IMG/VR virus record: IMGVR_UViG_3300032093_000042
Location: 40,909 to 104,908 of that record
From: a virus
Direction: 5' to 3' (one strand)
DNA: 64,000 bases
The notes below the pieces were generated by a model. The model was not told where the DNA came from and searched no databases. It saw only the letters and a list, made by a program, of their open reading frames with translations. A program made the position numbers and the translations under genes. The stretch's first letter is position 1. Each line of letters opens with the position of its first letter. This document shows positions 19,473 through 29,000 of this stretch, in pieces.

Positions 19473-22112
19473 ATGAAAATTTTGTTTATAACACCTCACT
19501 TATCTACCGGAGGAGCTCCTCAATACCTTTTAAAAAAAATATTAGAATTGATAAATAACCACGAAATTTATTGTATTGAATATTCAAATATTACAGGAGG
19601 AGTTTTGGTTGTTCAAAGATCACAGATAGAACAATTATTGGGTAATAAACTTATAACTCTGACGGATAATAAAACCGAATTGATCGATCATATAAAAAAT
19701 ATAAATCCGGATATAATTCATTTAGAAGAATTGCCCGAATATTTTTGTGACCGAGAAATATCCAAAAAAATATATACCAATGAACGATCATATAAGATCA
19801 TAGAAACCTCACACGACAGTAGTTTTAATATTTCACAAAAACAATTTTTTCCTGATAGTTTCGTTTTTGTTAGTGAGTATCAAAAAAACATGTTTTCACC
19901 GTTATCTATACCATCTTACGTGGTAGAGTATCCTATATCATATAAAGTAAAAACTGATCGTAATAAATCACTTTTAAATCTCGGATTGGATCCTAATAAA
20001 AAACATTTTCTGAATGTTGGGTTGTTTACTTCTAGAAAAAATCAGTCTGAAATTATTGATTATGCCAGAAAATTATTAGATAAAAACGTACAATTTCATT
20101 TTGTCGGTAACCAAGCGGATAATTTTAAAAGCTATTGGGAACCTTTAATGAAAAGTTTTCCTGCAAATTGTAAATGGTGGGGAGAAAGACGAGACGTTGA
20201 TACGTTTTACAACGCTATGGATGTTTTTATTTTTACTTCAAGAGGACACGCTAACGATAAAGAAACAAGTCCTTTAGTTTTAAGAGAAGCAATTGGTTGG
20301 AATATGCCTATATTGATGTATAATCTACCTGTATACTGTGGGATGTACAATAAATATAAAAATATTACGTGGTTAACTAATGATTTGGAAGATAATCTAT
20401 TTTTAATAAAAAATTTCATATCTGATACCGTTATCAATGAGTCTACCGACCCCAAAACAACATTAGATACATCTGTTAAAATTAATAATTTATTCAACGT
20501 TAAGTTTGAAAATTCAAATAAAATTGTTTTTGAATATTTAAGCGATAAAAATATAGAATGTCACGTTGTTATAAAAGATGTTGATTCAAATATTCCTATC
20601 TATAATTTTAAGAATATTTTTTATAAAAATTCGACATTTTGGACCATTCCTATTCCAACACACGTGTTTGATTTTGAAAAAGAAGATACGTTTCGTGGAT
20701 TTTTAATAGAAATATATGATCTAAATAAAAAAATAATAACGTCTACGGAATTGTATATTGATAAAAATAGAAAGAATGATAAATTTAAATTTAATATAAT
20801 AAATCCTTTTGATTTGTTATTTCACAACTATCTAGAAATGTTTGTGAAAAAAAATTATGATTGTTATGGTATAGATAATTTATCTACAGTTATAGATATA
20901 GGTGCAAACTCAGGATTATTTTCTAAACTGTGTTTTGATAAAAACGCAAAACAAATTTTTGCTATAGAGCCAAACATAAATTGTTTATCAAACTTACGTA
21001 GTATTTTTAACGACGAAAACAGAATTACAATTATTAATAAAGCTATCTCTGACTTTGTGGGGACGGTTGATTTGTATACAAACGATGATTGTACTACGTT
21101 AAGTTCTTTATATAAAGAACACGCTAATACTAATACTTGTACTCAAACCGTAGATTGTACTACTTTGGAAAAAATAGTTAATGATTATAACATTAAACAA
21201 ATATCTCTGCTTAAACTAGACGTAGAAGGAGCCGAGTATTCTATATTAGAAAATCTAAACAAAAATATTTATGATATCACCGATTCAATTTTATTGGAAT
21301 ATCATGACAATAAAGACAAACGTGTTAAAAAGCTAGTGGAAATATTAGAATCACATGGATTTAGTATTTTACAAGTTAGAAATCACAGTAAAAATAACGA
21401 AGATATAATTGACAATTATCTAAATATAGATAATGCAACTATATATGCAAAAAAAGAAAATAAAAAAGAGTTACTAGTTACTGATATAGAATTCCTTAAA
21501 AAAGAAATTGCTAATATAAAAGGAATTTGCCATGTAGGATCTCACGTAGGAGCTGAAGTTAAAGAATATGTTAAAAATGATGTAGATACAATGGTTTGGG
21601 TCGAAGCCAATTATTTAATATTAAATAAATTAATTAATAATACGGCTAAGTTTGGTAAAAAACAATATTGGTTACCGTTTACTCTTTATAATAAAGATGA
21701 TATAATTAAAAATTTTAATATATCAAATAACGAAGAAAGTTCTTCCGTTTTAGAGTTAGGAGAAGAACATAAAAAACAATATCCACACATTCACTATAAT
21801 AATAAAATATCGGTATTGACAAAAAGATTTGATACATATGTCAATAGTCAGACTGATTTTAATTGGAATGATATTAATATGTTAGTAGTAGATTGTCAAG
21901 GATCAGATTTACAGGTTTTAGAAGGATTCGGAGATTTACTACACTCACCTTCGTTAAAGATAATAAAAACAGAAGTAAACATAGGTAATATGTATGAAGG
22001 AAATGCTTCGGAAGAAGATATAGTTAAATATTTGTCAAACTTTAATTTTATTAAAAAGTATTGGTTTTACACATATCATCAGTGGGGCGATATTGTTTTT
22101 GTTAAAAATTAA
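19473..22112 (+). CDS. GT4-type glycosyltransferase fused to two FkbM methyltransferase domains
   Basis: An 879-aa protein. Residues 1-320 resemble GT4 (GT-B) glycosyltransferases: FITPHLSTGGAPQYLL at the start, a NVGLFTSRKNQ segment near residue 180, and a SPLVLREA donor-site-like segment near 268. Residues 330-435 are a beta-rich linker. Residues about 470-650 form an FkbM-type SAM methyltransferase (VIDIGANSGLFS, then LKLDVEGAEYSIL). Residues 680-879 form a second methyltransferase-like domain (HVGSHVGAEV, VVDCQGSDLQVLEGF). This suggests a sugar is added and then methylated. It starts 4 bases after the nuclease gene and is followed by two further sugar-transfer genes. The acceptor is unknown: host surface, virion protein or DNA. 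Confidence 0.78.
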   Translation: MKILFITPHLSTGGAPQYLLKKILELINNHEIYCIEYSNITGGVLVVQRSQIEQLLGNKLITLTDNKTELIDHIKNINPDIIHLEELPEYFCDREISKKIYTNERSYKIIETSHDSSFNISQKQFFPDSFVFVSEYQKNMFSPLSIPSYVVEYPISYKVKTDRNKSLLNLGLDPNKKHFLNVGLFTSRKNQSEIIDYARKLLDKNVQFHFVGNQADNFKSYWEPLMKSFPANCKWWGERRDVDTFYNAMDVFIFTSRGHANDKETSPLVLREAIGWNMPILMYNLPVYCGMYNKYKNITWLTNDLEDNLFLIKNFISDTVINESTDPKTTLDTSVKINNLFNVKFENSNKIVFEYLSDKNIECHVVIKDVDSNIPIYNFKNIFYKNSTFWTIPIPTHVFDFEKEDTFRGFLIEIYDLNKKIITSTELYIDKNRKNDKFKFNIINPFDLLFHNYLEMFVKKNYDCYGIDNLSTVIDIGANSGLFSKLCFDKNAKQIFAIEPNINCLSNLRSIFNDENRITIINKAISDFVGTVDLYTNDDCTTLSSLYKEHANTNTCTQTVDCTTLEKIVNDYNIKQISLLKLDVEGAEYSILENLNKNIYDITDSILLEYHDNKDKRVKKLVEILESHGFSILQVRNHSKNNEDIIDNYLNIDNATIYAKKENKKELLVTDIEFLKKEIANIKGICHVGSHVGAEVKEYVKNDVDTMVWVEANYLILNKLINNTAKFGKKQYWLPFTLYNKDDIIKNFNISNNEESSSVLELGEEHKKQYPHIHYNNKISVLTKRFDTYVNSQTDFNWNDINMLVVDCQGSDLQVLEGFGDLLHSPSLKIIKTEVNIGNMYEGNASEEDIVKYLSNFNFIKKYWFYTYHQWGDIVFVKN

Positions 22113-22116
22113 TCAT

Positions 22117-23832
22117 ATGAAATTAAGCGTAATAATACCGTGTTATAAATTTGAAGAGTACATAGAGGAATGTGTAAATTCTGTACTTAATCAACAAGTT
22201 GATTTTGAATATGAAATAATAGTTAGGGATGATGGTTCTAATGATAACACTTACAATATTATTCATAGTAAATTTTCTCATTTAAAAAATTTGAAATTGT
22301 TGGATAACAGTGTTAATTACGGCGTTTCTCACAATCCAATCATTCTTAATAAAGAATGTAAAGGCGAATACGTATTTTATATAGATGGAGACGATTATCT
22401 TACAGATATAAATTATTTTCAAAGAGCCGTTAGTTTTTTAGACAATAATAAACAATATGTAGTCTATTCTTCTGGATGTAAGTATAAACAAAATGATAAA
22501 ATATTTCCAGAAACACACTGGGTTTGTAGTTCTTTAAAGATTGTTAAATTGAAAGATCTGCTTATAACAAATTATATTTGTTTTGGTAGAGTGTATAGAA
22601 GATTAGAAATAAATACAATGGATAAATTTTTGAATTATCCATATCCCGATTGGATTTTTAATTTTGAACTTTTAAAAAACGGCGATGGTTATTGTGATAA
22701 TGATAAATGTGTTGGAATTTATAGGTTTAGAGAGTCGTGTGTATTTAGTACTAAAACCGATGAGGAAAAAAATGTTAATAATGAAATAATAAAAAGAGAA
22801 TTAGAACGTAGATATGTACATCATGTAAATAAAACTATTACTATAATTGATAGTTTTGTTCATAACGATGCTATCAAAAATAAACTAAGTAATACTTTAA
22901 ATTGGATGAAAGAAGATGGACACGAAGTACTCTTAGTTTCTAATACTCTTATAGACATAAACATTATAAACGGAGTTAAATATTATTTATATGATAGTAA
23001 TAATAACCTGTTTAGTGATACCTATACTAATTTACCGTATTTAGATACTTGGAAATTAATTGGTAATATGGAATGTCACGATATATCTTATAGTCTCCAA
23101 AAACACGGTTTATCTGTATTAATAAATTTATTTAATTCTTTAATGTATGCTAAAAATTTGGGCTATACACATTTTCAAAGATTTGAAGTTGACGATTTGT
23201 ACGGACCAAACTCTAGAAAATATATAAAAAATATTCCATTAGAATGTTTTTTTCAAAATAAAAAAGGATTATTTTATTACAATGATAATAATAATCCACC
23301 GGACATATCTTTTCACTATTTCTATTGTGAAATAGACTATTTTTTAAATAAAATTAAAAAAATAACATGTGAATTAGATTATAAAAATTATTTACATGAA
23401 ATTTATAATAATAATGATTTTAAAATAGTAGAAGTTTTTATATACGATTATCTTAAAAAAAATAAAGACGATGAAATTTTAAAAAAATCCGGTGGAGATC
23501 AAATGAAAAATGATTTTAAAGATACCATATGGAATACTGAAACCTCGGTATCTAATTACGACAGTAAATATAGAGGATGTACCACAAGATTGTATAAATA
23601 CAAAGATGAATATATATTACTAACATATAATTATACACCCAACGAAATTAAAAGATTTATAAAAGTAGAATTTACGGATAATACAACTACATATATTAAT
23701 CACACGGTTTCTTGTATACATGCTTGGAATTTTAATAATTTGAGCAAAAATACAAAAAAAATAGATGTTTATCAAAACGATATTTTGTTGTATACTGAAA
23801 AAACAGAAGATGTAAGTAGTTATATAAATTAA
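22117..23832 (+). CDS. GT2-family glycosyltransferase with a second glycosyltransferase-like domain
   Basis: I place the start at the ATG at 22117 (MKLSVIIPCYKFEEY), the family's usual beginning, rather than at a TTG 24 bases upstream that would overlap the previous gene. The protein has 571 residues. Residues 1-220 are a GT2 (GT-A) domain with SVIIPCY, RDDGSNDNT and the metal-binding DGDD. Residues 235-480 form another domain (SLQKHGLSVLINLFNSLMYA..., FQRFEVDDL) that looks like a second transferase, less certainly. The last 80 residues are beta-rich. It is part of a three-gene glycosylation cassette. Confidence 0.75.
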   Translation: MKLSVIIPCYKFEEYIEECVNSVLNQQVDFEYEIIVRDDGSNDNTYNIIHSKFSHLKNLKLLDNSVNYGVSHNPIILNKECKGEYVFYIDGDDYLTDINYFQRAVSFLDNNKQYVVYSSGCKYKQNDKIFPETHWVCSSLKIVKLKDLLITNYICFGRVYRRLEINTMDKFLNYPYPDWIFNFELLKNGDGYCDNDKCVGIYRFRESCVFSTKTDEEKNVNNEIIKRELERRYVHHVNKTITIIDSFVHNDAIKNKLSNTLNWMKEDGHEVLLVSNTLIDINIINGVKYYLYDSNNNLFSDTYTNLPYLDTWKLIGNMECHDISYSLQKHGLSVLINLFNSLMYAKNLGYTHFQRFEVDDLYGPNSRKYIKNIPLECFFQNKKGLFYYNDNNNPPDISFHYFYCEIDYFLNKIKKITCELDYKNYLHEIYNNNDFKIVEVFIYDYLKKNKDDEILKKSGGDQMKNDFKDTIWNTETSVSNYDSKYRGCTTRLYKYKDEYILLTYNYTPNEIKRFIKVEFTDNTTTYINHTVSCIHAWNFNNLSKNTKKIDVYQNDILLYTEKTEDVSSYIN

Positions 23833-23848
23833 AAAATTGATATTTAAA

Positions 23849-25972
23849 ATGAAAATTGTACAAGTACATCCAGGCATTTTACCAATTCCACCAAATGGTT
23901 GGGGGGCGGTTGAAAAAATTATATGGGAATATAAAAAAGCTTTTGAGAAAATGGGTCATGTATGTGACATTTTATATTTAAATGATATAGATCCATCTAA
24001 ATATGATGTAATACACGTACACGTTGCAAATTTAGCAATTATGCTTCGTAATAAAAATATTCCTTATTTTTTTACATGTCACGATCACCACGCTTTTTTG
24101 TATACAAAAGAAAGTAATGTTTTTAAAGAAAATTACGAAGCCGCTAAATATTCTTTGAAGACTTTTGTACCAGCAAAGTATTTGGTTGAATATTTTGATT
24201 TAAAAAACGTTTTATATTTAAGTCACGGTGTAAATAACGAATTTTTTAAACCGTCACAAAATAATTTTAACACACATCGTTTGTTATGTGTTGCTAATAA
24301 CGGTATAGCTCACGATAAATCGTATGATAGAAAAGGATTTTCATATGCTATACATGCAGCTGAGAAATTAAATTTACCTATTACCATAGCAGGTCCAGAA
24401 AATAATAAACATTTTTTTAAAAAATTCAATTCCGACTATGAAAAATTAACTTTAAAATTTAATTTAAACGAACAAGAATTATTAAAAGAGTACCAATCAC
24501 ATTCAATATTTTTACATTTATCAGATTTGGAAGCTGGTCATCCAAATTTAACTTTGTTGGAATCAATTGGGTGTGGATTACCAATAGTAGGAACATACGA
24601 AAAAAATAACGAATTGGAAGGTTTGTATAAAGTTGAAAGAGACGTTGACTGTATTGTTAATGGCATCAATTATGTCATTGCTAATTATGAACAATTTAAA
24701 AATAAATGTTTATTTACATCAAAAATTAAAAGTTGGGATAATATTGTAATGAATTTAATTAACATATATAACAATCAAACGATGGCTACACAATTGGTGG
24801 ACATATACAATAATACAGAAATAACTTATAAGTCTCCAATTAATCCGATTGAAATCAAAAACGAATTTGTTTTTGATTTCAATAATGGACCAAAAGTAGA
24901 AATATTAGGATCAATCACGAAAAAATATAATATAAAAATGAAAGATCTTAATTCAAGTCAAATATTATATGAAACCGATATCACCAATAATATGTGGTGT
25001 GTAGCTAGTAAAAAATATTATATTCCGTGGAGAATTGAAATAAAAGATATAGAAACAAATGAAATTTTTATATACGATCTTAATTTAGAAAATAAAAATG
25101 TTAAAATAATAAACGAGTCTCCTTCACTTGGAGATTATATATCGTGGATTTCTTATATTGATAAATTTCAGAAAACTCATAAGTGTATAGTTGATATATA
25201 CACACCAAATAAAAATATATTTAAAGACTCATATCCAAATTTAAATTTTTATAATTATAATCAAAATTTAAATAGTAATTATTTTGCTACATATAGAATA
25301 GGTTGTTTTGACCCATCCGACAGAAATTTATCACCTAAAGATTATAGAGAACAAAACTTACAAGAAATTTCGGCAAATATTCTTGGTTTTGATTACGTAG
25401 AAATAACTCCTAGTATAATTGTGAACAACACTACACGTAAACTTGATGAAAAATACGTATGTATTTCTACTGCATCAACGTCAGGTTGTAAACATTGGCA
25501 ATATGACGGTGGATGGCAAAAAACTGTAGATTATTTGAATAAAATCGGATATAAAGTAGTTGTCATTCAAAAAGAACCGTTAAATTACATGGATTTAAAA
25601 AATTTATATAATGTGGTTCATCCAAAAACAGAAAATATCAATGATGCGATAAATTGGCTTTATAACTGCGAATTTTTTATAGGATTGAGTTCGGGTATTA
25701 GTTGGCTTGCTTGGGCATTACGTAAACCTGTAATTTTAATAAGCGGATTTACTAAAACTTTCAATGAGTTTTCCACTCCTTATAGATTAATAAACGAGTC
25801 GGTTTGTAACGGTTGTTGGAACAATAGTTTGTACAAATTAGACGGAGGAGATTGGAATTGGTGTCCTGTTAATAAAAATACAAAAGATCACTTTATATGT
25901 ACTAAAACTATAACTCCCGATCAAGTAATTGATACAATCAATAAATTAACGGTTGATAAAAATTTGTTATAA
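23849..25972 (+). CDS. GT4 domain fused to autotransporter-type O-heptosyltransferase (TibC/Aah-like) domain
   Basis: The ATG at 23849 (MKIVQVHPG) is chosen over a TTG 12 bases upstream. The protein has 708 residues. Residues 1-310 are GT4-like, with IPPNGWGAVEKIIWEY, SHGVNNEFF and HPNLTLLESIGCG. Residues about 330-708 follow the BAHT pattern (TibC/Aah autotransporter heptosyltransferases): PSLGDYISWI, GGWQKTVDYL, GYKVVVIQKEP, GLSSGISWLAWALRKPV, then CNGCW and DWNWCP. Cys653, 656, 672 and 684 match the iron-binding cysteine cluster of that family. Known members O-glycosylate Ser in repetitive adhesins using ADP-heptose. Here the acceptor may be a phage structural protein; that is inference. 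Confidence 0.82.
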   Translation: MKIVQVHPGILPIPPNGWGAVEKIIWEYKKAFEKMGHVCDILYLNDIDPSKYDVIHVHVANLAIMLRNKNIPYFFTCHDHHAFLYTKESNVFKENYEAAKYSLKTFVPAKYLVEYFDLKNVLYLSHGVNNEFFKPSQNNFNTHRLLCVANNGIAHDKSYDRKGFSYAIHAAEKLNLPITIAGPENNKHFFKKFNSDYEKLTLKFNLNEQELLKEYQSHSIFLHLSDLEAGHPNLTLLESIGCGLPIVGTYEKNNELEGLYKVERDVDCIVNGINYVIANYEQFKNKCLFTSKIKSWDNIVMNLINIYNNQTMATQLVDIYNNTEITYKSPINPIEIKNEFVFDFNNGPKVEILGSITKKYNIKMKDLNSSQILYETDITNNMWCVASKKYYIPWRIEIKDIETNEIFIYDLNLENKNVKIINESPSLGDYISWISYIDKFQKTHKCIVDIYTPNKNIFKDSYPNLNFYNYNQNLNSNYFATYRIGCFDPSDRNLSPKDYREQNLQEISANILGFDYVEITPSIIVNNTTRKLDEKYVCISTASTSGCKHWQYDGGWQKTVDYLNKIGYKVVVIQKEPLNYMDLKNLYNVVHPKTENINDAINWLYNCEFFIGLSSGISWLAWALRKPVILISGFTKTFNEFSTPYRLINESVCNGCWNNSLYKLDGGDWNWCPVNKNTKDHFICTKTITPDQVIDTINKLTVDKNLL

Positions 25973-26020
25973 AATAAAAAAAGATATAATAAATAGTTTA
26001 ATCTTCCTTTTTTTATTTTA

Positions 26021-26028
26021 TATTTATT
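26021..26028 (+). promoter_or_regulatory. TATTTATT element, candidate late promoter for tail sheath gene
   Basis: The late motif lies 34 nt before the sheath ATG, with a Shine-Dalgarno sequence between them. The longer leader distinguishes it from the 3-6 nt elements. A nearly identical context (ATATTTATT-x-AT-x-AAATA) recurs at 41877 before the scaffold gene. Confidence 0.5.
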
Positions 26029-26046
26029 GATTAAATATAACTTTTG

Positions 26047-26052
26047 AAAGGA
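26047..26052 (+). promoter_or_regulatory. Ribosome binding site of tail sheath gene
   Basis: AAAGGA, 10 nt before the ATG at 26063. It is one of the few clear Shine-Dalgarno sequences in the window and fixes the sheath start. Its presence on a highly expressed gene contrasts with the many SD-less starts. Confidence 0.6.
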
Positions 26053-26062
26053 TATTAACATT

Positions 26063-29000
26063 ATGCCAATACAAGAAGGAGGCACATTTGCCCCAACACA
26101 AAATATAGTAAGTCCAGGCGTTTTTACCAGAGAAAACGATCTGTCGGGTTTAGCACAAGGAGTCGCTAACATCGGTGGTGCTATAGTAGCACCATTTTCT
26201 GACGGGCCCGCATTTTTCCCAGCAACTTTAACAGATGTAGCTACATTAGAAAATCGTTTCGGTGTTGCTGACGGTGTATATTACGGTCCATATACAGCAA
26301 AAGAATATCTACAACAACAAGGCATTGTCACAGTTGTTCGTGTAGGTGGTTTAACTGGTTACTGGCAAAAGAATCCATTACTTGTTTATGCACAACCAGG
26401 TACGTGGAATCGTGGATCAGATGCCGGTGCTATTACAACCGCATCATTCATGTATTTGGACGATACAAATTATACTACCAATATTAATTATCAACAAAGT
26501 AGTTCTGTATTAATATCTTCTGGAAGTAACAATACAGTTGTCGGAAAAAATAATTTTATTGGATTATCCGGTAAAATTACAGTAACCAAAGCCACTACAA
26601 GTGAAATTAGTTTATTTTTATTAAATAATATCAATGGTTTGCCATATTATTCAACACTTTCAAGTTCCTTGGCTACTTCAGCCAGTTTAGGTAAAGTATT
26701 AAAAATCACCACCACTGATTATTATAATGCATTTACCGCTTCTGTACAAAGACGCAATTTTACGGTAGGTAAAACAACTAACTATAGTTTGGCAAATTTT
26801 GATTTCCAAAAATCACGTTTTTCAGGATCTATTTCATCTAGCGCAACTACGTATTCATTGGTATTTGATACAAATACATTTGGTAATATTTCTGGTTCTC
26901 AAAATACTGCTCCTAGATCATCTACTCATCCGTATTACAGTTATTTGACTGCTTCATATACATTAATCGGAAATACCGTTGTATATGGATTAGTTTTTGC
27001 TAAATGTCCATCATCTCAAACTACTAATTTTTCAACGGCTAATTATAATTTGGCTAAGTCTACAGGTAGTTATGAATTCCGCGTTGATAATTCAAGAATA
27101 TCTCTTAGCGGTTCAATCAATGTGAAATTTGGATCCGTAGCAGCTACAAGTTTAGTAAATGCTGGATCGACTGATGGCACAGGAACATTAAGTGGCAGTG
27201 TTTTATACGCTGACCAACAATTAAATATAGGCGGAATCGGTCCTATTTTATTTACCAAGAAAGGCGCTCCATCGAATGCACAATATCCATATTATTATTT
27301 AACTTCAAGTGTACAAGCACAAGATGTAAGTGCAGAAACTGCAATTTCTACAGCGTTCGCTGAAAGTACTGCTACAAGTGTATTATTTAGTAGTTCTTAT
27401 TTTAACGATACTAGTATTGGATATAATAGAGACGTGTTAAATGTTTCTAGTGGAAACGTTCAATTACTAAGCGGTAGTGTTGCTTCTGTTCGTGGATCAG
27501 GAACATGCGTTGCTGGTTTACAGTTAAAAGGTGTAATTAGCGGTAATTATGGTAAATATACAGGAACATTTACGCCAGACGGAACAAATAGTAATGACCC
27601 ATGTAATCCAAATACTTCAGGTCGTCAAAATATGATTTTGGCAGTATTGGCTAACACTCAAAATGCTTCTGCTCAATTTAGCAGTGATTACGAGGTATAT
27701 GGATTCAATAACACTACATTATCACAACTAACTAGTTCAACATTCCCATATAAGAATTTGATCAATCCAAACGAAAACGTTTATAATTTGGCTTTAAGAT
27801 ATAACTTTACAAATCCAAATGGCAGCGTTTCTTCTGGTACATACGGATATTACGATTTCAGTCTAAATGAAAATGATAATAACTATATTAAAGACGTATT
27901 TGGAGTTGATCCAACAGTTGGTAATCCTGATAAACAAATTGCTGGTCAAAAAGTTGAAGCTGCTTACAACTACGTTCTATTTGAAGATAGTATCAAGAAG
28001 TTCGTTGCTGAAAAAACCAGTAATTTGGGTTGGAAATTGCAAGTTGGTACAAATAGTATATCCGGAAGTACAATTGTGGGTGAACCACTTAAATTTGTAG
28101 ATCAATATAGTACAAATTTAAACGCCGGTGATAGTCAATTCAGTATCACCAACGCAACTACTCCTTGGATCTATTCACAGAAGATAGCTCCATTTAAAGG
28201 TAGTGCGGCTGAATCTCCGGAACCAACAAAATTCCAATTATTCAGAGTACATACTTTGAGCGACGGTACATTAAGTAATAAAAAATTTAAGATTGAAATT
28301 AGTAATGTTAAATTAGCAGGTACCGTACCTGGCAGCGATTGGGGCAGTTTCACATTAGCAGTACGTGCTTATAGTGATACCGATAAGAAGCCTAAGTATC
28401 TTGAAATTTTCCAAAATTGTAATTTGGATCCAGAATCAGCAAACTATGTAGCACGTAAAGTAGGCGATAGATATGCTTATATTACCTACGCTGGTAAAAT
28501 CATTCAATTTGGAGATTTTGTTAACTTAAGCAGATATATTAGAATTGAAATGGCCGATACTTCATATCCGGTTAGTTCAGTACCATACGGATTTGAATCA
28601 TATAGTACTCCGATTGATAGTACAGCTAGTATTTATGTTCCTTACATTCAATATAGTAAGGCAAGTATCTATGGTTTAGCTCCAGGTAAATATCCTTCTG
28701 GTACAGTGTTTGGAGGTGTACCACAAACGGACGATGAAATTCAATCTCTATATCCTACATCATCATTTGGTGTCGGTGTAGAAAATAATACACACCAATA
28801 CTTTAATCCACTACCTTACTACGGCAATACAGATTCAAATGGTCTAAATATAGACTTTGATCTAGAAGATAAAGTTTGGGGAACAAGTACTGCTAAATAC
28901 TATGCTCAAGGTACTTCTGCAAGTACAGGTTCTTTATTAGCACCAAGTTTAAGTGGTAGTATTCCAAGTACCTATGACGCCGTTAATGAAAGTACGTATG

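Noticed and set aside
22093-22116. Upstream TTG start of the GT2 gene
   Set aside because: It overlaps the previous gene, and the ATG at 22117 gives the conserved GT2 beginning.
25976-26010. Terminator after the BAHT-like gene
   Set aside because: Only a weak, A/T-only imperfect hairpin before a T-rich stretch; not convincing.
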